Origin: Ammonifex thiophilus
Lineage (GTDB): Bacteria; Bacillota; Desulfotomaculia; Desulfotomaculales; Ammonificaceae
NCBI RefSeq assembly: GCF_003368535.1
Contig: NZ_QSLN01000004.1
Span: 59,506 to 123,505, forward strand
Length of the DNA stretch: 64,000 nucleotides
Direction of reading: 5' to 3'
Of the stretch, positions 41,683-50,267 are shown piece after piece (positions within the stretch are counted from its first letter, which is position 1; each line of letters begins with the position of its first letter). The position numbers and the translations under genes are program-made. The notes beneath the pieces are model-generated. The model searched no databases. It had not been told where the DNA came from and saw only the letters and a list, made by a program, of their open reading frames with translations.

Positions 41683-41711
41683 TTTTTAACTCCTCCCCTC
41701 CCGCCTGTCAA
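41683..41711 (-). promoter_or_regulatory. Sigma-A promoter of the Qmo-like operon
   Basis: Perfect TTGACA (41706-41711) and TAAAAA (41683-41688) on the minus strand with a 17-bp spacer. It predicts a 5' leader of about 150 nt before the MvhD-like gene. Confidence 0.7.
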
Positions 41712-41721
41712 GGGGGATAAG

Positions 41722-41737
41722 CGACAAATTACTGTCG
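41722..41737. promoter_or_regulatory. Inverted repeat upstream of the Qmo promoter
   Basis: cgaca-N6-tgtcg, placed 10 bp upstream of the -35 box of the Qmo promoter and about 40 bp before the divergent gldA promoter. The spacing suits an activator site. The factor is unknown. Confidence 0.35.
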
Positions 41738-41774
41738 TACAGATAGCAAATCCCTTTCCTTCCGCTGTTTCCAA

Positions 41775-41803
41775 TTGATAAAATAATTCGAAAGTGGTTA
41801 ACT
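41775..41803 (+). promoter_or_regulatory. Candidate promoter of gldA
   Basis: TTGATA (41775-41780) and TTAACT (41798-41803), 17-bp spacer. The GGAGG of gldA follows within about 12 bp. Confidence 0.5.
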
Positions 41804-41828
41804 TAACTTCTTGGAGGTGGTTAAGCAG

Positions 41829-42932
41829 ATGCTGCGAAAGCTCATAGCCCCGGCTCGCTATGTCCAGGGAGCCAACGCCCTACAAGCCCTGGGGGAAGAA
41901 ATCAAGGCTCTAAAACTTGGTACCCGGGTGTTTACCTTGGCCGACCGCCGGGTTCTAGAGATAGTCCAGAGCAAGATAGAACAGGCCCTGCAGGCCGCCG
42001 GTATCGAGGGCTCTTTCGCCGAATTCCGAGGAGAGTGTTCCAAGCAAGAAATAATGCGCCTTAAAGAACTGGCGGAAAAAGAGGGCGCGGACGTAATCCT
42101 GGGAGCTGGAGGCGGGAAAGCCCTGGATACTGCCAAGGCCGTGGCCTACTACGCCCACAAACCCGTAGTAATAGTTCCTACCATCGCTTCTACCGATGCC
42201 CCTTGCAGCGCCCTCTCGGTCATCTACACCGAGCAAGGAATATTTGAAGAGTACCTGGTTTTACCCCGCAACCCAGACCTCGTTTTGGTGGATACCGCGA
42301 TCATAGCTCGGGCGCCGGTAAGATTCCTGGTAGCCGGTATGGGCGACGCCCTGGCCACCTGGTTCGAAGCCCGTGCCTGCGCTGAAAGTCGGGCGAAAAA
42401 TCTGCCTGGAGGGGACTCCACCCTCGCAGCTTTAAATTTGGCCCAGCTCTGCTACGAAACCCTGCTTGAGGACGGATACCAGGCGTGCTTGGCCGTGGAA
42501 CGTCAAGTAGTAACCCCGGCAGTAGAAAGGGTGGTAGAAGCCAATATTTTACTGTCAGGCCTGGGGTTTGAGAGCAGTGGCCTGGCCGCTGCACACGCCG
42601 TGCACAACGCTTTGACCACCCTCGAAGAGACCCATGCCTACTACCACGGTGAAAAGGTGGCCTTTGGAACACTGGTACAACTGGTTCTGGAGGGCAGGCC
42701 GCTTGGGGAAATCGAAGAGGTGCTCGAGTTCGCCGTATCTGTAGGCCTGCCAGTGACACTAGCCGACATAGGACTTGGGGAAGTAAGCGAAGAAAAATTG
42801 AGGAAGGTAGCGGAAGCAGCAGTTCGCCCCGGCGAGACCATCCACAACGAGCCTTTCCCGGTTACGGCGGAGGACGTACTAGCGGCCATCATCGGGGCCG
42901 ACGCCTTAGGCAAAGATTTCAAAGGCTTCTAA
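41829..42932 (+). CDS. gldA: Glycerol dehydrogenase family iron-containing alcohol dehydrogenase
   Basis: Zinc-dependent NAD glycerol dehydrogenase fold, 367 aa, oxidising glycerol to dihydroxyacetone or acting on related diols. GAGGGKALDTAKA (NAD site), VPTIASTDAPCS, and the metal ligands Asp (AGMGDALATW) and two His (AAAHAVHN and YHGEKVAFG). The ATG at 41829 follows GGAGGTGG by 8 bases; an in-frame TTG lies upstream at 41811. Single gene, divergent from the Qmo operon. Confidence 0.92.
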   Translation: MLRKLIAPARYVQGANALQALGEEIKALKLGTRVFTLADRRVLEIVQSKIEQALQAAGIEGSFAEFRGECSKQEIMRLKELAEKEGADVILGAGGGKALDTAKAVAYYAHKPVVIVPTIASTDAPCSALSVIYTEQGIFEEYLVLPRNPDLVLVDTAIIARAPVRFLVAGMGDALATWFEARACAESRAKNLPGGDSTLAALNLAQLCYETLLEDGYQACLAVERQVVTPAVERVVEANILLSGLGFESSGLAAAHAVHNALTTLEETHAYYHGEKVAFGTLVQLVLEGRPLGEIEEVLEFAVSVGLPVTLADIGLGEVSEEKLRKVAEAAVRPGETIHNEPFPVTAEDVLAAIIGADALGKDFKGF

Positions 42933-42934
42933 GC

Positions 42935-45208
42935 TTAGCCTTTGTCCCTAAGGTAAACGCTATGCGGAAAAAGCTTGGCCTGCTTTTTCAGCTCGGCGGC
43001 TTTTTCCGCAATTTTCTTTATGTCGTAGCCGTAGGCGCTGCCCACCTGGTCGACAATGACCAGAGAAACGGTAACGAAGGGAAAGAAAGTCTCCCGGCCG
43101 CTGCGGTCGAAGCTCCTGATTCCTCCGGCCAGGCGGTCCTCCGGGCTGTAGAAGCGTTTAATCAAACGGTCAAAACGTGCTACCAACTGTTTGCAGAACT
43201 CCTCGGCCATCTCTGGCCGGGTGATTACAATGAAATCGTCTCCCCCTATGTGTCCTATAAAGCCTTCCGGGTCGCCCACCCGCTTCAAAGTGGCCCGTAA
43301 AAGGTTGGCCACCAAGAGTATCACCCGGTCCCCTTTTTCGAAGCCGTACTTGTCATTATACGACTTGAAGTGGTCCAGATCCAGAAAAACAACGGCGCAC
43401 TCTTCCCCCACCTCTGCCCGGCGCAGCAGCTCCCGCTCAATACCCACCCTGCCCGGCAATCCCGTGAGGGGATTCGCTCCCCTGGCCATCTCCAGCTGGA
43501 TACGGGTGAAGGCGTCGAGCAGCGCCTGCACCGAGACCACTCCCCGAAAGAGCCGGTTGCGGGTGACCACTATCCAGTCGTAGAGACGTAGGCGCTCGCG
43601 GCTCATGGCCAGCTGGGAAACCACTTCAATGGGGGTGTCTTCTTCCACGGCTAAGAAAGAAGTATCCATGAGTACGGAGATGGGCCGCTCGAAATACAAA
43701 GGCACGCCGTACTGCAGCCCCAAATACCGGTCCAAGTTATAGCGCATAACTAGACCCACCGGTCTCCCTTCCTCCACTACTACCACCCCATCCAAGGACT
43801 CGTCGTCTTCGAAGATCTTTTTTACCTCGCGCACCAGGGTATTTCTTCCCACCAGCACCGTACTCTCCGCTATGCGTCCCACAGCCAAAAAACCCCGCGT
43901 GCTCCCTGGGAAAGGACCGGACTTGCCGGCCAATGCGACTATCTTGTGCTCTACCCCTTCCGCCGACTCCCCCAGCCGACGGAGTAAAGGGCCTTGAGCC
44001 GCCTCTACCCGGAGATTTACCAGGGTGAGGAGCTCCTTTTCGTCCGTGATCCCCTCGGCTATAAGGGAGCATTTTAGCTTTTGGGCAAAAGCTACTATAG
44101 CTTCCAGTAAAGCTCTTTTACGGGGGTGAAGGTGCAGCTGGGCGGTGAGCGAAGGCTCCAATTTCAAAAACTGGAAGGAAAAATCGCTCAACAGGGAGAA
44201 GGGGTTCATCCCCCAGCTGCGTAGGGCTAGGGAAAAACCTTGAGCTTTATATTGCTCCAGCGCCTGGCGTAGAACCGGTAGCTGGCCTAAGCAGCGAGGT
44301 TCTTCCAGGATCAGGACCAGGTTGGCAGCCCTCATGCCCTTCCCCTCCCACCATCGGGTAACCTCCCGCCAAAGGAAGCTTTCGTCCTTCTCTTCCCCGA
44401 CCGGTGCCAGAAGGAAGAGCTTCTGCCCCTTTTCCGCTCCTGGTTTCTCCTCCAGTACCAGCCGATAGTAAAGGCCTTCCAGCCAGCGGAGATGGCCGGT
44501 CTCGCGAGCCAAAGCCAAGAGCAATTCCTGGCTCATCAGGTAGGTTGGCCCCCGGGCTCGCAGTCTGGCCTCCCAGCCCACAGGCTGCCCAGTAGTAAGA
44601 GAAACGATCGGCTCGTAATCCACAGCCAACTTTTCTTGCCCGAGGAGCGCTTCAAACTCTTCTAGTAGAGCTTCGCGAGCTTCCTGGGCTTCCTTCAAGT
44701 TGAAGACGCTCGCTTCCAGCAAGGCCAGACGGATGATTTCCTCTATCTGCCCCGCCTTGTCGTGCAGGAAGGCGGCACCCACCTGCACCTCCGGCTTTTG
44801 GCCCCCTAAACGCAGGAAAGTCAGCCCGGTCTTTTCCTCAACCAGAAGGGCGAAGGCGGCGGAAAGCTTGTGCAGTTCCTCCCGTCTCAGGCTTTGGTCA
44901 AAGGAGAGAAAGAAAAGAAAGCTTCCGTTCCACAGGTTCTTCACCAAAAACGAGGAACCAGAAGGGAAGAAACTTGCCCCTATCCTTTCTAGAGCTTCTT
45001 GGATCTGACCCAGCAGGTGAGAAAACTGCTTGTGCTTTCTGACTCCCGCCAAGGTTTCTATATTAGCAAACATCAGAAAAATAAGAGCCAGCGGCCTTTG
45101 CTGCCTAAGGCCGTCCAGAAGCTTACCCACCATCTCACGCTGGCCCAGAGAGAGCTCCCTTAAGAGGGGCTCGGCCATCTCCCAGACTTTATTCGCTCCG
45201 GGTACCAT
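42935..45208 (-). CDS. Degenerate EAL - CBS - GGDEF cyclic-di-GMP protein
   Basis: 757 aa. Residues to about 190 resemble a degenerate GGDEF domain. About 196-410 is an EAL domain with broken catalysis: EAL reads EAR, the DDFG-like motif reads RSWG, and AEGVE reads AEGIT. A CBS pair lies at about 455-565. The C-terminal GGDEF (576-757) has FLDLDHFKSYND and a GGDDF signature at about 655-659, so it may make c-di-GMP. There are no membrane helices. Its start overlaps the HD-GYP gene by 20 bp. CBS may sense an adenine nucleotide or SAM. Confidence 0.88.
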   Translation of the reverse strand: MVPGANKVWEMAEPLLRELSLGQREMVGKLLDGLRQQRPLALIFLMFANIETLAGVRKHKQFSHLLGQIQEALERIGASFFPSGSSFLVKNLWNGSFLFFLSFDQSLRREELHKLSAAFALLVEEKTGLTFLRLGGQKPEVQVGAAFLHDKAGQIEEIIRLALLEASVFNLKEAQEAREALLEEFEALLGQEKLAVDYEPIVSLTTGQPVGWEARLRARGPTYLMSQELLLALARETGHLRWLEGLYYRLVLEEKPGAEKGQKLFLLAPVGEEKDESFLWREVTRWWEGKGMRAANLVLILEEPRCLGQLPVLRQALEQYKAQGFSLALRSWGMNPFSLLSDFSFQFLKLEPSLTAQLHLHPRKRALLEAIVAFAQKLKCSLIAEGITDEKELLTLVNLRVEAAQGPLLRRLGESAEGVEHKIVALAGKSGPFPGSTRGFLAVGRIAESTVLVGRNTLVREVKKIFEDDESLDGVVVVEEGRPVGLVMRYNLDRYLGLQYGVPLYFERPISVLMDTSFLAVEEDTPIEVVSQLAMSRERLRLYDWIVVTRNRLFRGVVSVQALLDAFTRIQLEMARGANPLTGLPGRVGIERELLRRAEVGEECAVVFLDLDHFKSYNDKYGFEKGDRVILLVANLLRATLKRVGDPEGFIGHIGGDDFIVITRPEMAEEFCKQLVARFDRLIKRFYSPEDRLAGGIRSFDRSGRETFFPFVTVSLVIVDQVGSAYGYDIKKIAEKAAELKKQAKLFPHSVYLRDKG

Positions 45209-45830
45209 GACCTCCCACCCCGACCTTGCCCCGGCCGCAAGTTCGCAAACCTTCCAAGCGCAAAAGCAATCTCTTGGCAGGCCCTACCAGCAAAGGGTCA
45301 AACTGTTTTCCCCCTCCCTCCTCTATCTCCTTTAAGCATTGCCGAAGAGATAAGGGAGGGCGATAAGGACGGGGAGAGAGCATGGCGTCGATGGCATCAG
45401 CCACCGCTATTATTCTGGAGCCTAATGGTATGGCCTCGCCGCGCAAGCCCTGAGGGTAACCTGAGCCGTCCCAGCGTTCGTGGTGGTAAAGCACCATCAA
45501 CGCCACCTCTTTGAGGCAAGCAGAGCGGCTGATAATGCGGTAACCTATAACCGGGTGCTGCTGGATCTGCGCCCACTCGAGGGGTGAAAGTCTGCCCGGC
45601 TTGCGCAGGACTTCATCGGGTATGCCGATCTTGCCGATATCGTGCAGGCGGGCCGCCAGCTTGATAAGTTCCGCTTCTCTTCCCGCGATTTCTAACTCCC
45701 GCAGCAGAAGTTCGGTGAGCTTGGCCACCCGAGAGGAATGCCCCTGGAGATAGGCATCGCGCGCCTCCAAAGCCGCGATGAGGCAATCTATGGCCCCCTG
45801 TGTCGCCTGGTAAAAGAAATGGTCGATCAA
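45189..45830 (-). CDS. HD-GYP domain phosphodiesterase
   Basis: 213 aa, probably degrading c-di-GMP. HDIGKIGIPDEVL, HHERWDGSGYPQGL and a following DAIDAML are in place. The DRPYR segment reads SPRPYRPPLS. It has no receiver or sensor domain. It is coupled to the downstream GGDEF protein by a 20-bp overlap, so maker and breaker of the same messenger are translated together. Confidence 0.93.
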   Translation of the reverse strand: MIDHFFYQATQGAIDCLIAALEARDAYLQGHSSRVAKLTELLLRELEIAGREAELIKLAARLHDIGKIGIPDEVLRKPGRLSPLEWAQIQQHPVIGYRIISRSACLKEVALMVLYHHERWDGSGYPQGLRGEAIPLGSRIIAVADAIDAMLSPRPYRPPLSLRQCLKEIEEGGGKQFDPLLVGPAKRLLLRLEGLRTCGRGKVGVGGHGTRSE

Positions 45831-45892
45831 ATTTTTTCCCCCGTGAATTTCGGCTCTTTACGACATGATAGCAACCGGGGGTTAAGAGAGCT

Positions 45893-46546
45893 TTAGGAGG
45901 AGGTTAAATTGCCTTTAAGCTGGCGCTTGAGCACCACAATAGGGGTCTGTTCATCTTCGTTGCCGAAGGGGTTGTCCCGAAGAGCTTCTTCTATCTCCTT
46001 GGCGAGCTCCGGACAGGTTATGCCCAAGATATCCACGCAGCCGAGATCGTTAACGTCGGCGATGACCGCCTCCGCACCGGTGCTCTCTTTAACGGCTTCT
46101 ACCACCTTCTGCGGCTCCTTCGGCCCCAGAATTATATGGCGCTCGTAGGGATACATGGTGCCGGCTATATCGTCGATCAAAGCCAGCTCCCGCCCGGCCA
46201 CCAGGTAAAACCACCCTTTGCGCCGCAGGAGTTTACCTGCTGCAGCGGCGGCGCAACCGGCCAGCACCCGCAAAGGCCCTACCTCTTCTAAAGCAAGCTG
46301 CATGGCAGCGGGAGTGGCCAAGCTACCAGACTTGTTGGGGAAGCGGCAGAGAAAGCGGGCCAACCAGCCCGGCTTTACGGTCTCCGGCAGTATAGCCCGG
46401 CCTTGCGATATGGCCACCACGCTTTCGGCCAGGGCAATGACATCCCCCGGCTCAGCTATGCCCTCGGTGTACCTGCGGGCCACTTCCACGATGTTGTCCC
46501 GGTCGGTGATGATATGGGTCCTGATGGGTATTTTAGCCACAAACAT
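45893..46546 (-). CDS. CofE-like F420-0:L-glutamate ligase family protein
   Basis: 217 aa. Resembles the F420-0:gamma-glutamyl ligase fold: GDVIALAESVVAISQGR near 34, DIAGTMYPYE near 130, and DVNDLGCVDILG. No other F420 gene is in the window, so the true substrate may be another acid, or F420 made elsewhere. Its start overlaps the amidase end by 14 bp. Confidence 0.8.
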   Translation of the reverse strand: MFVAKIPIRTHIITDRDNIVEVARRYTEGIAEPGDVIALAESVVAISQGRAILPETVKPGWLARFLCRFPNKSGSLATPAAMQLALEEVGPLRVLAGCAAAAAGKLLRRKGWFYLVAGRELALIDDIAGTMYPYERHIILGPKEPQKVVEAVKESTGAEAVIADVNDLGCVDILGITCPELAKEIEEALRDNPFGNEDEQTPIVVLKRQLKGNLTSS

Positions 46547-47495
46547 GGTTGGCTACCTCACTCACTTCCCGACCGAAGCGAAAGAAACTAGAAAGGGTGG
46601 CTAGCACTAACTTGCGGTGGAAATAAGGATTGCGCAACAAGCCTTCATCCACCCAATTAGTGATGGTTACCATTTCTATGGTAAAAGCCGGACGCCTGTC
46701 GAGCAGGGTGAGCTCCGAGGAAGGGAAAACCCCCCTGCCCGGTACCTTGGTCTTGGCTGTTATCTCTTCCAGCATGGTCTGGGCCAAGCGTTCCCCCTGG
46801 GGAAAGGTGGGGTTATAAAGCACGGCCGCTCCGCGCACCCGGCGATCGGCCTCACCGTGGGTGTGCAGGCTCAAGAAAAGATCGGCTTTCTCGCCCAGCC
46901 TTACCCGCTCCACCCAAGAAGGGTTTTCCTCTCGCGATCTGGTGAGGCTAACCCTCGCTCCCAGCCTCTCTAGCTGGCGCTTGAACTCTTGGGCTGTGAC
47001 CCAAACCACATCCTTTTCCCACAGGTCCACCGGACCGCGGTGCCCGCCGTCCGTTCCCCCATGTCCCGGATCGATCACTATGTGCCTGTCCCGGAAAAAG
47101 TCGCGCCAGCAGGAGCGGTTGAGGCGTAAAATGAGGCGCACGGGAAGCTTCCCCGTCTGGAGCTCCACCTTGGCCTCCGCCGGCGCCTCCAGACGGACAA
47201 AAAAGCTTAGACCTTCTCTCTCTGTGTTTATGCTCACTTCCCGCACTACCCCATCCCGTACCGCCAGAGGCCCGGTGTACATATTGGCTCGTCCTTTAAC
47301 TTTCAGACAGTAAACCAAGGGCTCGGGGCGAAGGAGCTCCCAGACCAATGGCGCTGTAGCTTCTATTATTACCCAACTTTCGTCCTCGGTCCCTTCCTGT
47401 ATTTTACTATAAATGTTAGTTATCCTAGATATTTCTTCCAAAGTACGGCCCTCCAACTTTTCTAGCCTCGAAACTTCAGTTTTCCGCCCTCTCAT
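46533..47495 (-). CDS. N-acetylmuramoyl-L-alanine amidase (Amidase_3)
   Basis: 320 aa from ATG 47495, which follows AGGAAGG. The N-terminal 130 residues look like an AMIN-type beta domain. The amidase domain then has IDPGHGGTDGG (first His), a zinc Glu after WEKD, SLHTHGEAD (second His) and TIEMVTITN (catalytic Glu). I see no signal peptide, so the exit route is unclear. The longer frame to 47561 only shadows fabI. Confidence 0.88.
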   Translation of the reverse strand: MRGRKTEVSRLEKLEGRTLEEISRITNIYSKIQEGTEDESWVIIEATAPLVWELLRPEPLVYCLKVKGRANMYTGPLAVRDGVVREVSINTEREGLSFFVRLEAPAEAKVELQTGKLPVRLILRLNRSCWRDFFRDRHIVIDPGHGGTDGGHRGPVDLWEKDVVWVTAQEFKRQLERLGARVSLTRSREENPSWVERVRLGEKADLFLSLHTHGEADRRVRGAAVLYNPTFPQGERLAQTMLEEITAKTKVPGRGVFPSSELTLLDRRPAFTIEMVTITNWVDEGLLRNPYFHRKLVLATLSSFFRFGREVSEVANHVCG

Positions 47496-47533
47496 TACCT
47501 TCCTGCCGGTTACACTTTTTTTACAAGAAGCTC

Positions 47534-48307
47534 CTAAACCCCCACAGCGTGAAAGCCGCAATCGACAAAGATTACCTCTCCAGTTACGGCGCTGGCCAGG
47601 TCGGAAGCTAGGAAGAGCGCTACCTTACCTACCTCCTCCTGGGTTACATTGCGCCGCAGGGGAGCTTTTTCTTCCACCACCTTCAGAATGGAGGAGAAAC
47701 CGGACACCCCCCGGGCAGCTACGGTCTTGATAGGGCCGGCGGAAATGGCGTTAACCCTTATATTGAAGGGGCCGAGGTCGGCAGCCAGGTAACGCACTGC
47801 CGCCTCTAACGCTGCTTTGGCCACGCCCATGACGTTATAGTTTTTCACCGCCCGCTGCGAACCAAGGTAAGTTAAGGTGATAATACTGCCTCCCTCCTTT
47901 TCTAGCAGAGGCTTGGCATGTCGGGCGCACAATACCAAGGAGTAAGCGCTCACCTCTAAGGCTATGTTCCACTGCTCCAAGGTGGTTTTGTAAAACTCTC
48001 CTTCTAGGGCCTCTTTGGGGGCAAAGGCTAAAGAATGCACCAATATGTCAAGCTTCCCCCAGCGCCTCTCGATTTCAGCGAACAGGTTGCCTACCTGCTC
48101 CGGCTTGGTAACGTCGCACTCCGAGAGAGGAATATGGGGATCGAGTTCTGCCGCCAGTTCGGCCACGTTTTTGTAGAAACGCTCGTTCTGGTAGTTAAGC
48201 CAGAGCGAGGCCCCCTCCCGGTGAAGCACCTGGGCTATTCCCCAGGCGATGGAGTGCTTGTTGGCCACCCCTAAGACCAGTGCCTTCTTACCCGTCACCA
48301 ATCCCAA
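47534..48307 (-). CDS. fabI: Enoyl-ACP reductase FabI
   Basis: NADH-dependent last step of the fatty-acid cycle, 257 aa. Start: TTG 48307, 8 bases after GGGAGG, gives LGLVTGKKALVLGVANKHSIAWGIA as expected for FabI. An ATG at 48355 would add 16 unmatched residues. Tyr-x6-Lys is in the YNVMGVAKA region. It is separate from the main fab operon, 25 bp after the PfkB gene. Confidence 0.94.
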   Translation of the reverse strand: MGLVTGKKALVLGVANKHSIAWGIAQVLHREGASLWLNYQNERFYKNVAELAAELDPHIPLSECDVTKPEQVGNLFAEIERRWGKLDILVHSLAFAPKEALEGEFYKTTLEQWNIALEVSAYSLVLCARHAKPLLEKEGGSIITLTYLGSQRAVKNYNVMGVAKAALEAAVRYLAADLGPFNIRVNAISAGPIKTVAARGVSGFSSILKVVEEKAPLRRNVTQEEVGKVALFLASDLASAVTGEVIFVDCGFHAVGV

Positions 48308-48332
48308 GATCTTTCCCTCCCCATTCGCGTCT

Positions 48333-49262
48333 TTATTCTGGAAAAGGAAGCCCAAAGGTGGCTTCGTAGCGGTTCTTAGCCTCCTCCAGCGAAGGCATAC
48401 CCGCTCGTGCTCCCCAGTTCTCCACTACAAAAGCCGCTACTACGCTGGCCAACCGGTGAGCCAGTTCCAGCGGCCAGCCCCTAAGGTAGCCGTAAAGCAT
48501 ACCGGCCGCAAAACCGTCGCCCGCACCAGTAGTGTCCACCACCCTCTGGGCCAGGGCCGTCTGGTAGTCACAGCCTCCGGGAGTCACCACCACACTCCCC
48601 TCCCCACCCAACGTTACCACCACCACGCGCACTCCTAGATTGAGCAAGAGGCGGGCACCGTTTAAGAGTACCCCTTCCCCCGTCAAGGTCTCCAGCTCCG
48701 CCTGGGTGAGGAAAAGAAGGGTACAGCGGCAAAGCATAGGCTCAAGCTCTTTTAAGCCTCGGCGGGCATAAAGCGCCCCTGGAGCGAAGCTAAAACCGAT
48801 GTCTTCGGGCAGGCGACTTACGAACTCACGCTGGGCTTGAAAGGGAGAGTCACCGGCGAAGGAGGAGCAATGCACCCAACGCACTTCCGGCGTTAAAGCC
48901 TCTAACATGTCGTCCAGGGTCAGGGTGAGGTTGGCGTCGGGAGAGACGTAAAGAGCTCTCTTCCCTTTAGGATCGACGAAGGCAAAAACCTTGCCCGTTC
49001 CCCTCCCTTCCCGCACCTTCACAGCTTGCGTGTTTACCCCGACTTCCGCCAAGGCCTCCAGAGCTAGGCGCCCATCGGGATCGTTCCCCACCGCCCCTAC
49101 AAAGGCGCAGGGAAAAGAGAGTTTGCTCAGGCCGTAGACGGTATTGGCGGCCGAACCGCCTGGCTGACGGGTTACAGGATGGCAGAAGGTCTCCCCGTCG
49201 GTTACTAGAAGCTCGGCAGCGAAGAGATAATCCACATTAAGCGCGCCGCACCCTAAAACCAT
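48333..49262 (-). CDS. PfkB family carbohydrate/nucleoside kinase
   Basis: 309 aa ribokinase fold. GGSAANTVYGLSKL near the N-terminus, DTTGAGDGFAAGMLYGYLRG as the C-terminal signature and catalytic Asp. It is most like archaeal-type nucleoside/sugar kinases (adenosine or cytidine), but the substrate is not assigned. It lies 15 bp after the HAD gene. Confidence 0.88.
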   Translation of the reverse strand: MVLGCGALNVDYLFAAELLVTDGETFCHPVTRQPGGSAANTVYGLSKLSFPCAFVGAVGNDPDGRLALEALAEVGVNTQAVKVREGRGTGKVFAFVDPKGKRALYVSPDANLTLTLDDMLEALTPEVRWVHCSSFAGDSPFQAQREFVSRLPEDIGFSFAPGALYARRGLKELEPMLCRCTLLFLTQAELETLTGEGVLLNGARLLLNLGVRVVVVTLGGEGSVVVTPGGCDYQTALAQRVVDTTGAGDGFAAGMLYGYLRGWPLELAHRLASVVAAFVVENWGARAGMPSLEEAKNRYEATFGLPFPE

Positions 49263-49277
49263 GCTCCTTTCATCCTT

Positions 49278-50267
49278 TCAACCGAGTTGCGCCGCCCGCC
49301 CCCGCAGGCGCGCCCGGAAACGAGCATGCAAAGAAATGATTTCCTCCCCGGGAGACCGGTCGAGTAGCCAGTGGTAGAAAGGACCTTCCTCTCCGGAGCT
49401 CCGCGAAAGCTCCCCTATCTTTCGCTCTACTGCCGTAAGCCCCCCTTGGACAAAGGCCTTTATCAGCGGGAGGATGGCCGTAAGATTCGAAGAAGCCACA
49501 GCGCAAGTGCCGTAGGGGAGAGAGTAGGCGTTGCCATTAAAGACTAGGCTCAAACCTCCCGCTTCCCGCACTGTTCGCAACATATGAAAGTCGGTGATAC
49601 TGTCCCCCACCGCTACCACTCGATCGAGCGACGCCCCGGCCCGGCGGGCAAAGTCGGTCAAAGCTTCAGTCTTACGCGTTCCTCCCACCACCCGCACCAA
49701 ACCAAAAAGCTTCCCCAGCTTGGCACGCCGCGGCATCTCCTCCCAGAAAAAGTTATCACCCAGCCGCTTCAAGGCCTCGTCGTCTTCCAGCGGTACCCCT
49801 AAAAAGGACCGAGCCACCTCCAGAATCCACTCCCTGTCCTCGGGGGGAAGCTCATCCTGCCAGGTGTCCAGAGGAAGATGGGTACAGGCCACCCGGTCTT
49901 CCGGCAAGCCGAGCTCCCGAGCCACACGACAAGCATGCTGACAGTAACTGGTGGAGATTATGCAGGAAGGTAAACCCAGGGCGGCAAGCTCCGCCACGGT
50001 CTCCTTAGCTCCGGGGGTAAGAAAAGCGGTGCGAGATACAGCCCATATATCCTCCTCCTTCACTCCGTAGGCCAGGAGAAAAGGGACGATAAGGGCTAGG
50101 GTATCTCCCGGCTCGTAATCCGGACGCCCTTCCAGGGTCAGGAGGTCATCGTAGCGGCTTAATCGCTCGAACAACTCATAACCTTGGGGCAATCTCCCCA
50201 TGATTTCGTAAGCGTTGTCCTGGGGGGAGAGGGGTCCCTCCAAGTCAAAGGCGACGAGGAAGCTCAA
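49278..50267 (-). CDS. HAD superfamily phosphatase
   Basis: 329 aa. Motif I reads FDLEGPL with Asp8 and Glu10 (instead of DxD), motif II is ISTSYC, then GGTRKTEAL supplies Lys and motif IV is VGDSITDFHML. An inserted cap of about 130 residues lies between. A few archaeal HADs share DLEGPL. Function unknown. Starts with a 4-bp overlap on the PurN-like gene. Confidence 0.82.
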   Translation of the reverse strand: MSFLVAFDLEGPLSPQDNAYEIMGRLPQGYELFERLSRYDDLLTLEGRPDYEPGDTLALIVPFLLAYGVKEEDIWAVSRTAFLTPGAKETVAELAALGLPSCIISTSYCQHACRVARELGLPEDRVACTHLPLDTWQDELPPEDREWILEVARSFLGVPLEDDEALKRLGDNFFWEEMPRRAKLGKLFGLVRVVGGTRKTEALTDFARRAGASLDRVVAVGDSITDFHMLRTVREAGGLSLVFNGNAYSLPYGTCAVASSNLTAILPLIKAFVQGGLTAVERKIGELSRSSGEEGPFYHWLLDRSPGEEIISLHARFRARLRGRAAQLG

